Positions 8,892 through 17,458 are shown, counted from the first letter of the stretch. The stretch: DNA of 64,000 nucleotides from Streptomyces sp. NBC_01264 (GCF_026340675.1 NZ_JAPEOX010000001.1:1364001-1428000), one strand, 5' to 3'. The notes: generated from the letters alone by a model not told the origin. Numbers and translations: made by a program.

Positions 8892-10118
8892 TCAGCCGGC
8901 CGCCGGTGTGAACTCCACGAGCAGGGACTTCGGCCCGCGGGTGAAGACTCCCTCGGCGGCCGGGTCGTACCCCTGGGCCGGCCGGACGCCGGGCATGGCG
9001 TCGAGGAGCTGGTTGGTGGCCGTCTCCACCTCGGCCCTGGCCAGCAGCGCACCGACGCAGAAGTGCCGTCCGAGCGCGAACGCCAGGTGGTCGGCGGCCG
9101 CGGAGAAGGCGGTGGTCGCCGTCAGGTCGTCGCGGAAGAGGTCGAAGCTGTCCGGGTCCTTGTAGCGGTCGGGGTCGCGGTTGGCGGCGCCGATCAGACA
9201 GGTGACGGTGGCCCCGGCGGGTATGGTGCCGCCGCTCATGGTCACGTCGACGGCGGCCTGGCGCATGATCATGTGGACCGGCGGGGTGTAGCGCAGGGTC
9301 TCCGCGAAGGCACGGTCGATGAGCGAGCGGTCGCGCTGCACGGCGGCGAGCTGGTCGGGGTTGGCCAGGAGGTTCGCGAAGAGGCCCGCGACGGCCTTGT
9401 CCGTGGTCTCGGCGCCGGCCGTGAGGAGGAGGCTGCAGAACGCCTTGATGTCCTCGTCGCTCATGCTCACGCCGTCGACCTCGGCGGTGCAGAGCGCGGA
9501 CAGCAGGTCGTCCCCGAGGTGCTCCCGCCGGTGCCTGATGACCGGCAGCATGTACGCGGCGAACTCGGCCTGGGCCCGCGCGCCCTCGGCCGCCCGCTCC
9601 GGGTCGCCGGACAGGTTGCCGGTGAACGCCACGAAGGCCCGGTACCAGCCTCCGAGGGCCTGCTGACCGGACCGGTCCAGTCCGAACATGTCGGCGATGA
9701 CCGAGATGGGGAAGTGGGAGGCGAACCCGCTCACCAGGTCGACGGAACCGGTGTCGCGGAACGCGTCGATCAGCTCGCGCGCGTTGCGCTCGATGACCGG
9801 AAGGACCTTGTCCCGCAGCTCGTTGCCGCGGAAGGCCGGGGCGACCAGGGCGCGGCGCGTGGCGTGCTCGCGGCCGCTCATCTGGATCAGGGTCCTGCCG
9901 TGCACGGGCTCGGCCTGCCATGCGTAGTTGTCCGTGGTGAAGAGCGCTTCCTTGTCCTTGAAGGCCCGCGCGACGTCCTCGTAGCGCGAGATGATCCAAC
10001 TCTGCGTCCCCTCGTGCCAGATGAGGGGTGTGCTCTCCCGCATGGCCCGGTAGACCGGGTAGGGGTTCTCGGCGAACTCCTGCGAGAGGATGTCCGGGAC
10101 TTCGTGCGCGGCTGTCAT
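8892..10118 (-). CDS. Cytochrome P450
   Basis: A 408-residue bacterial class I P450. The oxygen-activating I-helix reads LTAGAETTDKAVAG, the ExxR motif is in ETLRYTPP, and the haem loop FALGRHFCVG places the proximal cysteine near residue 353. It needs an external ferredoxin and reductase, and neither lies nearby. The ATG start at 10118 gives a standard N-terminus. It is transcribed leftward, convergent with the APC permease, and is insulated from the upstream sialidase-like gene by a strong hairpin. The substrate is unknown. Confidence 0.95.
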   Translation of the reverse strand: MTAAHEVPDILSQEFAENPYPVYRAMRESTPLIWHEGTQSWIISRYEDVARAFKDKEALFTTDNYAWQAEPVHGRTLIQMSGREHATRRALVAPAFRGNELRDKVLPVIERNARELIDAFRDTGSVDLVSGFASHFPISVIADMFGLDRSGQQALGGWYRAFVAFTGNLSGDPERAAEGARAQAEFAAYMLPVIRHRREHLGDDLLSALCTAEVDGVSMSDEDIKAFCSLLLTAGAETTDKAVAGLFANLLANPDQLAAVQRDRSLIDRAFAETLRYTPPVHMIMRQAAVDVTMSGGTIPAGATVTCLIGAANRDPDRYKDPDSFDLFRDDLTATTAFSAAADHLAFALGRHFCVGALLARAEVETATNQLLDAMPGVRPAQGYDPAAEGVFTRGPKSLLVEFTPAAG

Positions 10119-10270
10119 GGAGTTCCCCCATCGGCTCGGCCTGGCGGCTGTCCTGAGGTGCCACGGTCACCGTCTGCGCGGGGACCGGTCCTGCTGCCAC
10201 AACGCTCTGTGCGTACGCCGTCCAGGAAACAGCAAGCGGACCGTCGGCGCCAGGCCGCCGAAATGCCGGA

Positions 10271-10298
10271 AGCCGCAACGGTGTCGACCGTTGCGGCT
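10271..10298 (-). terminator. Hairpin downstream of the sialidase-like gene
   Basis: Perfect 11-bp arms AGCCGCAACGG and CCGTTGCGGCT are separated by a 6-nt loop. It lies 42 bp beyond the stop of the leftward sialidase-like gene and upstream of the P450 start. No clear U-tract follows, as is common in Streptomyces. Confidence 0.75.
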
Positions 10299-10339
10299 CC
10301 TGCCGGCGATACCGTCGCCATGACGGGGACCGGTATCGG

Positions 10340-11695
10340 TCAGTGGGTGCGCAGACTGCTGGTGTACACGTCCGTACGGTTCTGCGGTGCGCCGGAGTTG
10401 GTCTCGGTGAGCACCGCCCGCACTCCCTTGCCGTCCGCCACCAGGCCCTGGTAGTCACCGAGGAAGTAGCCCCCGGCGAACGGTGCCTGCAGCCAGTCGA
10501 AGATCCGCGAGATGCGTCGCTCGCTCCGGCGTTCGAGGTCCCCGTGCGGCAGGGTGGCCAGTTGGTAGGCGGTGGGCAGGGTGGTGGTGTCGCCCGGCTC
10601 GAGGAAGCGCAGGTCGTAGTAGGTGAGTGCGACCGTGCCCCGGTCGTCGACCGCGATCGACGGGGAGAAGGCCGGCACGTCCTCAGGGCTGATCAGTTCG
10701 GGGGTCCCCCAGGTGCGTCCGCCGTCGGTGGAGCGCACGAGCTGGACCGAGTCGAAGCTGCCGCCGGAGAAGTCCGAGCCCTCGTAGGCCATGTACAGCG
10801 TGCCCGTCTTCGGGTCGACGGCCGGGCTGGGCAGGGTGGATCCGGCGCGCAGCAGTTTGGCGGGGTCGTTCGGGTCTACCTCCGGTACGGAGGTGTCGCG
10901 GGCCACGGTGGCCGGGGCGCTCCAGGTTTCTCCGGCGTCGGTGGAGCTGACCACCTCGTAGCGGGCTTCGGTGACGGTGCTCAGGTCGTCGGAGAGGGTG
11001 ATCCGGTCGTAGAAGTCGTACAGGGTGCCGGTGCGCCGGTCGACGACGATCACATGGCCGATGGTCTGGGTGTTGGGCACGGCGGCGGTGTCGACGAACC
11101 GCCGGGCCTCGCTCCAGGTGCGGCCGCCGTCGCGGGTGAGGGAGATGTAGCCGGGACCGTCGAGGGAGCTGGGGCCGGGCGGGTCGTTGTCGAGGCGGTC
11201 CCAGACCTGGTAGGCGGTGCCCTCGCGGATCGGGTCGGCGGTGAGCGAGGGCTTGTCGTTGAAGAACGGCTGCTCGTCGACGTGGGTGGTGGTGAGGTTC
11301 TGCCAGGTGCGGCCGCCGTCGTGGGACGTGGCGGTCAGGAGGGCGCTGCGCGTGCTCTTGGTGAAGTCGACGCCTTCCCCGCTCGCGTAGACGGTGCCGT
11401 CCGGGCCGGTGCTGACCCAGGGGTCGGAGGCCCGTTCGTAGTCCGCGCCGCCGGGCGCGCACAGGCTGAACGGCAGCGTGCTCCGGTGGAAGGTGTGGCC
11501 GTCGGTGGTCCAGGAGGCCACCAGGCCGCGGGCGGCGCCGTCGTTCCAGCGGTCCTGCTGGTACACGGTGACCACGCGTTTCGAGTCGCGCGGATCGACG
11601 GACAGGTACGGCTCGACCTCGGTGCCGGGGTAGACGATGCTCTCGGGGGAGATCGCGCCGATGGTGCAGTCCGCGTACGGATCGCCGTGGGACAC
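10340..11695 (-). CDS. BNR/Asp-box beta-propeller protein (exo-sialidase-like), 5' end probably degraded
   Basis: A 451-residue frame with at least four Asp boxes of the SxDxGxTW type (SHDGGRTW, TRDGGRTW, STDAGETW, STDGGRTW), the repeat of sialidase-like beta-propellers. It also has the YPGTEVEPYLSVDPRD and VYQQDRWNDG segments of secreted Streptomyces relatives. The GTG at 11695 gives no signal peptide. The same frame continues upstream with protein-like sequence (GNPDGTPLVK, and further HGHSGEVRV) across a single TAG at 11726-11728. This suggests the authentic N-terminus with its export signal has been lost or shifted out of frame. Enzyme activity is inferred only from the fold. Confidence 0.75.
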   Translation of the reverse strand: MSHGDPYADCTIGAISPESIVYPGTEVEPYLSVDPRDSKRVVTVYQQDRWNDGAARGLVASWTTDGHTFHRSTLPFSLCAPGGADYERASDPWVSTGPDGTVYASGEGVDFTKSTRSALLTATSHDGGRTWQNLTTTHVDEQPFFNDKPSLTADPIREGTAYQVWDRLDNDPPGPSSLDGPGYISLTRDGGRTWSEARRFVDTAAVPNTQTIGHVIVVDRRTGTLYDFYDRITLSDDLSTVTEARYEVVSSTDAGETWSAPATVARDTSVPEVDPNDPAKLLRAGSTLPSPAVDPKTGTLYMAYEGSDFSGGSFDSVQLVRSTDGGRTWGTPELISPEDVPAFSPSIAVDDRGTVALTYYDLRFLEPGDTTTLPTAYQLATLPHGDLERRSERRISRIFDWLQAPFAGGYFLGDYQGLVADGKGVRAVLTETNSGAPQNRTDVYTSSLRTH

Positions 11696-11870
11696 CTTGA
11701 CCAGTGGCGTGCCGTCGGGGTTCCCCTACACGCGGACCTCGCCGCTGTGCCCGTGCTGGACGCGCCGGCGGTCACCACCGTCATCGCCTGGCCCCCGCAC
11801 AGCCGGTCCAGAGCCGTCGCCGACCTCGTCCGGACCGCGACACGCCTCCAGTAGTTGCGATCCAGCTCTG

Positions 11871-11912
11871 ATCCAGTGGTTCCGGTCCAGTGGTTCCGGT
11901 CCAGTGGTTCCT
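11871..11912. repeat. Tandem 14-bp repeat, three copies
   Basis: Three near-identical head-to-tail units of the form GTCCAGTGGTTCCG. They lie between the end of the leftward acyl-CoA dehydrogenase gene and the damaged 5' end of the sialidase-like gene. No coding role is visible. Confidence 0.85.
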
Positions 11913-11927
11913 GCGACGCACCATCGC

Positions 11928-13118
11928 TCAGCGGCGCACCCTCGGCATGCCGAGGCCGATCCAGGAGATGATCTCGCGCTGGATCTCGTTGTTGCCGCCG
12001 CCGAAGGTGAAGATGACCGCGCTGCGGTAGCCGCGCTCCAGTTCGCCGTGCAGGACCGCGCCCGCGGAGCCGTCCTTGAGGGAACCGGCCGCGCCGACCA
12101 CCTCCATCAGCCAGGCGTACGCGTCCCTGCGCGCCTCGGAGCCGTAGACCTTGACGGCGGAGGCGTCCTGCGGGGTGAGGTTGCCGTCCTGGACGGCGTT
12201 GACCATCTGCCAGTTGAGCAGCTTCATCGCGTCGAGGCGGGCGTGGGTGCGGGCGAGGCGGCCGCGGACCCAGGAGAGGTCGATGACGCGGCGGCCGTCG
12301 GCGAGCTTGGTCTCGGCGGCCCAGCGCTGGACGTCGTGCAGGGCGCGGATGGCCATGGTGCCGTGGGCGGCCAGGGTGACGCGCTCGTGGTTGAGCTGGT
12401 TGGTGATCAGGCGCCAGCCCTTGTTCTCCTGGCCGACGCGGCGGCTCGCCGGGACGCGGATGTTCTCGTAGTAGCTGGCGGTGGTGTCGTGCGAGGCCAG
12501 GGTGTTGATCAGGGTGCAGGAGTACCCGGGGTCGGAGGTCGGCACCAGGAGCATGGTGATGCCCTTGTGGGCCGGGGCGTCCGGGTCGGTGCGGACGGCG
12601 AGCCAGACCCAGTCGGCGGTGTCGCCGTTGGTGGTCCAGATCTTCTGCCCGTCGACCACGTAGGTGCCGGTCTCCTCGTCGCCCTCGCGGACGGCCTTGC
12701 ACTTGAGGGCGGCGAGGTCCGTGCCGGCGTCGGGCTCGCTGTAGCCGATGGCGAAGTCGATCTCCCCCGCGAGGATCTTGGGCAGGAAGTACGCCTTCTG
12801 CTCGTCGGTGCCGAACTGCATGATGGTCGGCCCGACGGTGTTGAGCGCCATCAGCGGCAGCGGTACGACGGCCTGCGCGGCCTCGTCGAAGAAGATGAAC
12901 TGGTCCATGGGCGACATCCCGCGCCCGCCGTACTCCTCGGGCCAGCCGACCCCGAGCCAGCCGTCGGCGCCGAGCCGGCGGATGGTCTCCCGGTAGAAGC
13001 GCTTCTGCTCGGCCGGGTCCTCGTAGCGGGCGTAGACGTCGTCGGGGATCAGCTCGGCGAAGTAGGCGCGCAGCTCGGTGCGCAACTGCTGCTGCTCAGG
13101 CGTGTATTCGAGGTGCAC
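11928..13118 (-). CDS. Acyl-CoA dehydrogenase (FadE family)
   Basis: A 396-residue FAD enzyme introducing an alpha,beta double bond into an acyl-CoA. N-terminal LEYTPEQQQLRTELRAYFAEL matches actinobacterial FadE proteins. FAIGYSEPDAGTDLAALKCKA and the IWTTNGDTADWVWLAVR stretch form the FAD and substrate region. The C-terminal FTFGGGNNEIQREIISWIGLGMP corresponds to the FAD-binding end. I choose GTG 13118, just after GGAGG, because it gives the family N-terminus MHLEYTPEQ; TTG 13145 is an alternative. A KstR-like operator lies about 65 bp upstream, hinting at sterol or fatty-acid control. Confidence 0.9.
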   Translation of the reverse strand: MHLEYTPEQQQLRTELRAYFAELIPDDVYARYEDPAEQKRFYRETIRRLGADGWLGVGWPEEYGGRGMSPMDQFIFFDEAAQAVVPLPLMALNTVGPTIMQFGTDEQKAYFLPKILAGEIDFAIGYSEPDAGTDLAALKCKAVREGDEETGTYVVDGQKIWTTNGDTADWVWLAVRTDPDAPAHKGITMLLVPTSDPGYSCTLINTLASHDTTASYYENIRVPASRRVGQENKGWRLITNQLNHERVTLAAHGTMAIRALHDVQRWAAETKLADGRRVIDLSWVRGRLARTHARLDAMKLLNWQMVNAVQDGNLTPQDASAVKVYGSEARRDAYAWLMEVVGAAGSLKDGSAGAVLHGELERGYRSAVIFTFGGGNNEIQREIISWIGLGMPRVRR

Positions 13119-13182
13119 GGCCCCTCCGGGTCTCTCGTGGCTCAAGGTCGCGCGGCCGTCCGCCGCCGCCGCGGGGGCAGAC

Positions 13183-13196
13183 TAGAACCTGTTCCA
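13183..13196. promoter_or_regulatory. KstR-like operator upstream of the acyl-CoA dehydrogenase
   Basis: The 14-bp site TAGAACCTGTTCCA matches the published KstR consensus TNNAACNNGTTNNA at every fixed position. It sits 65 bp upstream of the acyl-CoA dehydrogenase start, where a repressor would cover the promoter. KstR is the TetR-family repressor of cholesterol and lipid catabolism in actinobacteria. Binding is inferred from the motif alone. Confidence 0.6.
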
Positions 13197-13257
13197 AGAA
13201 TCCGGAAGGGTCAGCGCCCGACCAGTGGCACGGACAGGGGCGCGAACAGTGGCACGA

Positions 13258-14319
13258 TCAGCGGGCCACCACCCCGGTTCCTTCCCGCCCGGGCCGGATC
13301 AGGACCTTGATGTGCTCCTCCGGCCGCCGCAGGGAGGCGAAGGCGGCGTCCAGTCCGCCGAAGCCCGCTTCTCCCGTGACCAGGGACCCGGGGCCGATGC
13401 GGCCGTCGGCGAGGCGGTCGAGGGTGGCCCCGAACTCCTCGGGCGGGTAGGTCAGGCACATGCGGATCGTGACGTCCTTGTAGATGCCGACGACGGGGCG
13501 GATCACGTCCTCGGTCATCACCCCGCCGATCTGCAGGATCTCGGTGCCGCGCGGGACGGTGTGCAGGAGCTGGTCGAGCATCCCGGGCACGCCCACGCAG
13601 TTGACGACCACGGTGGGGCGCGGGCGGGCTCCCGCGAGCTCCGCGCAGAGCCGTACGGGGTCCTGCCCGGCCGGGTCCACCACCGCGTGCGCGCCGAGCC
13701 GGCGGGCGGCCGCCCGCCGCAGCGCCGACGGGTCGGAGGCCACCACGGGTCCGGCGCCGCGCTCCAGCAGCGCGGCGACGGCTCCGAGGCCGACCGGTCC
13801 GCAGCCGATGACCACGGCCGGGGTGTCCTTCCCCGCCGCGCTGCGCGCGATGTCGCCGAAGCCCACGGCCAGCGGCTCGGTGAGGGCGGCGAGGGCGAGG
13901 TCCAGGGAGGGCGGGACGGGCAGCAGCGCCTGCGCCTGTACGACGATCCGTTCGCCGAATCCGCCGGGGAAGGCATTGCTGTAGCCCACGGTCCGCACGA
14001 CCCCGCCCGGGTCGACCGCCCAGGGCAGGCCGACGACCCCGGTTCCCGGTTCGGGTCCGGTCGCGCCGGGCCCGTAGGCCAGGACCCGGCCGGAGAACTC
14101 GTGGCCCATCACCAGCGGCCGGTCCGGGTCGAAGAGGAAGCTGGTGGTTCCGCTGTCCCGGGAGGCCCGGAGGAACTCCTCCGTGTGTGCGACCGCGCTC
14201 AGGTCGGAGCCGCAGATCCCGCAGGCTTCGGTCTCCACGAGCGCCTGCCCGGGGCCGGGCACCGGATCCGGGTGCTCCCGTACGAGGAACCGGCCGTCGG
14301 CGAGCACCGCGGCCCTCAA
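13258..14319 (-). CDS. Zinc-dependent alcohol dehydrogenase (medium-chain family)
   Basis: A 353-residue MDR enzyme. The N-terminal GroES-like fold carries ETEACGICGSDL (catalytic zinc Cys) and LVMGHEFSG (zinc His/Glu). The Rossmann motif is VVIGCGPVGLGAVAAL. The usual four-Cys structural zinc lobe is not evident. The TTG at 14319 is chosen because it overlaps the TGA of the upstream LLM gene as TTGA and follows GGGAGAGG by 4 nt. It therefore shares an operon with the LLM oxidoreductase, though that partner is interrupted. The substrate is unknown. Confidence 0.88.
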   Translation of the reverse strand: MRAAVLADGRFLVREHPDPVPGPGQALVETEACGICGSDLSAVAHTEEFLRASRDSGTTSFLFDPDRPLVMGHEFSGRVLAYGPGATGPEPGTGVVGLPWAVDPGGVVRTVGYSNAFPGGFGERIVVQAQALLPVPPSLDLALAALTEPLAVGFGDIARSAAGKDTPAVVIGCGPVGLGAVAALLERGAGPVVASDPSALRRAAARRLGAHAVVDPAGQDPVRLCAELAGARPRPTVVVNCVGVPGMLDQLLHTVPRGTEILQIGGVMTEDVIRPVVGIYKDVTIRMCLTYPPEEFGATLDRLADGRIGPGSLVTGEAGFGGLDAAFASLRRPEEHIKVLIRPGREGTGVVAR

Positions 14320-15536
14320 CGGACCTCTCCCTTGCGGGCGATGGCGTCCATCGTGGCCCGGCGCATCGCCCCGGTGAACCGTTCGCTGTTGCGCCCTGCC
14401 CACTCCAGGCTGGCGCGGCGGCGGGCTTCGGTGTGGCCGGTGAGCCGGGGGACGACCCGCTCGGCGAAGAGCTCTAGGCTGCGCAGGGCGGCCGCCGGTT
14501 CGGCGAGGTCCAGCCGGAGGATGAGGAAGGTCCCGAACCCGCCCGTCCTGTCCGCGAGTTCCTCGATCCGCCGGACGGCGTCCTCGGGGGTTCCGATGAC
14601 GGCGCGGCCGAAGGCCGGCAGCCCTTCGGTGGTCCACCGCTCGACGGCACCGGCCGGGGTGGCGCAGCCGTCCGGGCGGCTGCCGCCGAGCCGCTCGATG
14701 TAGTCCACGATGTCGGGGGTGCCGTACTCGGCTTCGCGCAGGGCCTGTTCGCGTGTCTCGGCCAGGTGGACCGGGGTGACCAGCCGCCACGTGGAGCGGT
14801 CGGCGGGCCGGCCGGTCTCCCCGCAGGCGCGCTCGTGGGCGGCCCAGTTGGCGTCGAGGGCCGCGTACCCGGCGGGGTCGGCGGCGGCGAGCGAGAGCAT
14901 GCCGACCCCGTGGCGGCCCGCGAGCACCGCCCCGGTCGGGGACACGGCGGAGGCGACCGCGACCTCCAGCTCCCGGCCCCGGTAGGGGCCGAGCTGGAGC
15001 CGGGCCTCCTCCAGGGTGAACCAGTCGGTGGCGGCCGTGACCGTCTCCCCGCGCAGCAGCCGCACGATCGCGTCGAGCGCGTCGGCCGTCATCGCGCGGG
15101 AGCGGAGCGGGTCGACGCCCATCATGAACGCGTCGGAGGGCAGCTGGCCCGGTCCCACTCCGAGCATGGCGCGGCCGCGGGACTGCTGGTCGAGCTGGCA
15201 GATCCGGTCGGCGAGGATCAACGGCTGGTGGTACGGGAGGGAGTTGACCCCGGTTCCGAGCATGATGCGGCCGGTGCGCTCGGCGGCCGCGGCGAGGAAC
15301 ACCTCGGGCGAGGCGATGATCTCTTACCCGGCGGAGTGGTGTTCACCGGCCCACAGCTCCTCGTAGCCGAGCCGGTCGAGGTCGGTGGCGAGGTCGAGGT
15401 CCCGCCGCAGCTGGAGCGCGGGATCGCCGTCGGGCCGGTGGTAGGGGGCGAGGAACACCCCGAAGCGGTGCGGCAGATACGGCTGTGACGGATAGGACTG
15501 TGTCGGATACGGCTGCGGCATGTACGGCTGCGGCAT
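14316..15536 (-). pseudogene. LLM-class flavin-dependent oxidoreductase interrupted by an in-frame TAA
   Basis: Luciferase-like monooxygenase frame of 407 codons with one stop, TAA at 15324-15326 (codon 71). The flanks read continuously in the same frame: LWAGEHHSAG, stop, then EIIASPEVFLAAAAERTG. In relatives this position is usually an aromatic residue in the same motif. Upstream of the stop are the start ATG 15536 (GGGAAGG 8 nt before it), a repetitive MPQPY-rich extension, and the beta-strand HRFGVFLAPYH. The downstream 328 residues could in principle be made from GTG 15302 but would lack the first beta-strand and part of the flavin pocket. It is therefore a probable pseudogene or a sequence error. 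Confidence 0.85.
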
Positions 15537-15608
15537 GTGCGGTGGCCTTCCCTCGGCGGCGCCTGCTCTGCTCCGGCATCCGACGAAACACCGCTCCCGC
15601 CGCGGCCG

Positions 15609-15629
15609 TCCTCCCACTGAGTGGGAGGA
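15609..15629. promoter_or_regulatory. 21-bp perfect palindrome between the LLM gene and the aldolase operon
   Basis: Arms TCCTCCCACT and AGTGGGAGGA surround a single central G. The palindrome sits about 73 bp upstream of the LLM gene start and 54-74 bp beyond the leftward aldolase stop. The symmetry suits a dimeric repressor such as TetR or MarR. As RNA it would form a 9-bp stem with a 3-nt loop, so a terminator role is also possible. Confidence 0.55.
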
Positions 15630-15682
15630 ATCCCGCGGGGAGCCGCTCCGTGCGCCCGTTCGGCCCCCGACACCCGTTCCGG

Positions 15683-16519
15683 TCAGTTCAGGGCGCTGAT
15701 CATGGCGGCGGCCGTCGCCGTCATCGCCTCCCGCGCGGCGGTCAGGTACGGACGGGGATCCGCGGCGGTCAGATGGGTACGGATGGCCTCGGTCATCGCC
15801 ACGTTGAGCGCGGTGCCGATGTTGACCTTGCGGATGCCGCCGGCGACGGCCGCGGCGAGTTCGGCGTCCGGCAGGCCGGAGGAGCCGTGCAGCACCAGCG
15901 GGACGTCGACCGACTTGGCGAGGCGGCCGAGCAGCGCGTGGTCCAGGGCGGCGGTCCGGCTGGTCATGGCGTGGCTGCTGCCGATGGCGACGGCCAGCGC
16001 GTCGACTCCGGAGTCGGCGACGAACCGCCGCGCCTCGTCCGGGTCGGTACGGGCGCCGGGTGCGTGCGGGTCCAGCGGCGCGGCCCCGTTCTTGCCGCCG
16101 ACCTCGCCCAGTTCGGCCTCGATCCAGAGCCCGTTGACGTGCGCCCAGTCGGCGGCGGAGCGGGTGGCCTCCAGGTTCTCGGCGTAGGGGAGGTGCGCGG
16201 CGTCGTACATGACCGAGCTGAATCCGGCGTCCACGGCCTGCCGGAGCAGTTCGGAGCTCTTGACGTGGTCCAGGTGCAGCCCGACGGGGACCCCGGCGGC
16301 CTCGGCGACGGCGACGGCCGCCCGGCTGATCGGCAGCAGCGCCCCGCCTCGGAACTTGACCGCGTTCTCGCTGAGTTGGAGGATCACGGGCAGTCCGGCG
16401 GCTTCGGCGCCCGCGACGACCGCTTCGGCGTGCTCCAGCGTGATGATGTTGAAGGCGGGGACGGCGCGCCCCCGAGCCGCAGCCTCCAGGACGAGCCCGC
16501 CGGCGGGGACGAGGCTCAT
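15683..16519 (-). CDS. Class II ketose-bisphosphate aldolase (GatY/KbaY/Fba type)
   Basis: A 278-residue zinc-dependent aldolase cleaving a ketose bisphosphate such as tagatose- or fructose-1,6-bisphosphate. Family marks are AVPAFNIITLEHAEAVV near residue 18, the zinc/catalytic motif GLHLDHVKS near 80, IEAELGEVGGKNG, a GSSHAMTS segment and the phosphate-binding LVLHGSSGLPDAELAAAVAGGIRKVNIGT. The start ATG 16519 overlaps the stop of the SIS gene as ATGA. Pairing with an AgaS-like isomerase and a divergent DeoR regulator suggests amino-sugar or galactitol-type sugar catabolism. No kinase or transporter lies nearby. Confidence 0.92.
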   Translation of the reverse strand: MSLVPAGGLVLEAAARGRAVPAFNIITLEHAEAVVAGAEAAGLPVILQLSENAVKFRGGALLPISRAAVAVAEAAGVPVGLHLDHVKSSELLRQAVDAGFSSVMYDAAHLPYAENLEATRSAADWAHVNGLWIEAELGEVGGKNGAAPLDPHAPGARTDPDEARRFVADSGVDALAVAIGSSHAMTSRTAALDHALLGRLAKSVDVPLVLHGSSGLPDAELAAAVAGGIRKVNIGTALNVAMTEAIRTHLTAADPRPYLTAAREAMTATAAAMISALN

Positions 16520-17418
16520 CGGACGGCCTCCTCGCCCGTGGTGAGGATGACGGACCGGGTCAGGTTGCGCGGAGCGTCCGGGTCCAGCCCCTGGTGGGCG
16601 GCGACGGCGACGGCCAGGCGGTGCACGCGGACCAGCTCGGCGAGCGGGTCGAGGTGCCCGGCCACCCACTGGGCTCCGGTCCCCCGGACCTGTTCGGCGA
16701 GCCCTTCGGGGGCGTCGCCGAGCGACCAGGTGGCGGTGCCGGGCGCGGAGACGCTGATGGGGCCGTGCCGGTACTCCATGGCGGGGTAGGACTCGGCCCA
16801 GGCCAGGGCGGCTTCGCGCATCTTCAGAGCGGCCTCGTTGGCGAGCCCGACGCTCCAGCCCCGCCCGAGGAAGGTGAACTGCCCCCGGGTCTCCAGCTCC
16901 GCCGGGAGCGGGTCGGCCAGTGCGGCGCGCGCGTCGGCGACGACGGAGGGACTGTGCAGGCCGACGTGGGCGCGCAGCAGGGTGAGGGCGGTGGTGGCGA
17001 AGCGGGTCTGGACGACGGACTGCTCGTCGGCGAAGTCCAGGACGACGAGCGCGTCGGCGAGGGTGATGACGGGGGTGGCGGGGTCTCCGATGACGGCGGT
17101 GGTGGGCACGCCGGCGTCCCGCAGCCCGGCGAGCAGGTCGAGGACCTCGGTGGTGGTCCCCGACCGGGTCAGCGCGACGACCCGGTCGTAGCGCCGGTGG
17201 CGGGGGAACTCCGATGCGGGGAAGGCGTCGGTCTCGCCCTGCCCGGCCTCCTCGCGCAACACGGCGGCGGCCTGGGCCATGTAGTACGAGGTCCCGCATC
17301 CGACGATCGCGGTACGCTCCCCCGGCCGCGGCAGCACCGCGCGGTGTTCCGGGGCCAGTTCGGCGGCCCGTTCCCAGCATGCGGGCTGCGTGCCCAACTC
17401 GTACGCGACATGGCTCAT
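16516..17418 (-). CDS. SIS-domain sugar isomerase/deaminase (AgaS-like)
   Basis: A 300-residue protein with two sugar-isomerase domains. The first has AIVGCGTSYYMAQAAAVLREE (residues about 36-56) and VVALTRSGTTTEVLD. The second has FLGRGWSVGLANEAALKMREAALAWAESYPAMEYRHGP, the amino-sugar-phosphate-binding signature shared with the isomerase half of GlmS. It lacks the glutaminase half, so it probably deaminates or isomerises an amino-sugar phosphate. It is translationally coupled to the aldolase downstream and divergent from the DeoR regulator, with candidate operators in the 183-bp gap. Confidence 0.9.
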   Translation of the reverse strand: MSHVAYELGTQPACWERAAELAPEHRAVLPRPGERTAIVGCGTSYYMAQAAAVLREEAGQGETDAFPASEFPRHRRYDRVVALTRSGTTTEVLDLLAGLRDAGVPTTAVIGDPATPVITLADALVVLDFADEQSVVQTRFATTALTLLRAHVGLHSPSVVADARAALADPLPAELETRGQFTFLGRGWSVGLANEAALKMREAALAWAESYPAMEYRHGPISVSAPGTATWSLGDAPEGLAEQVRGTGAQWVAGHLDPLAELVRVHRLAVAVAAHQGLDPDAPRNLTRSVILTTGEEAVR

Positions 17419-17458
17419 GGCGGCTCCCTAGCGCAGTGCGTGCACCTCTGAGTGCTTG

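Noticed and set aside
11726..11728. Pyrrolysine at TAG in the sialidase-like gene
   Set aside because: No pyl genes are known for such organisms and the residues upstream do not give a signal peptide in that frame.
15324..15326. Stop-codon readthrough or recoding in the LLM gene
   Set aside because: TAA is not a selenocysteine or pyrrolysine codon and no recoding element is visible. A nonsense mutation or error is simpler.
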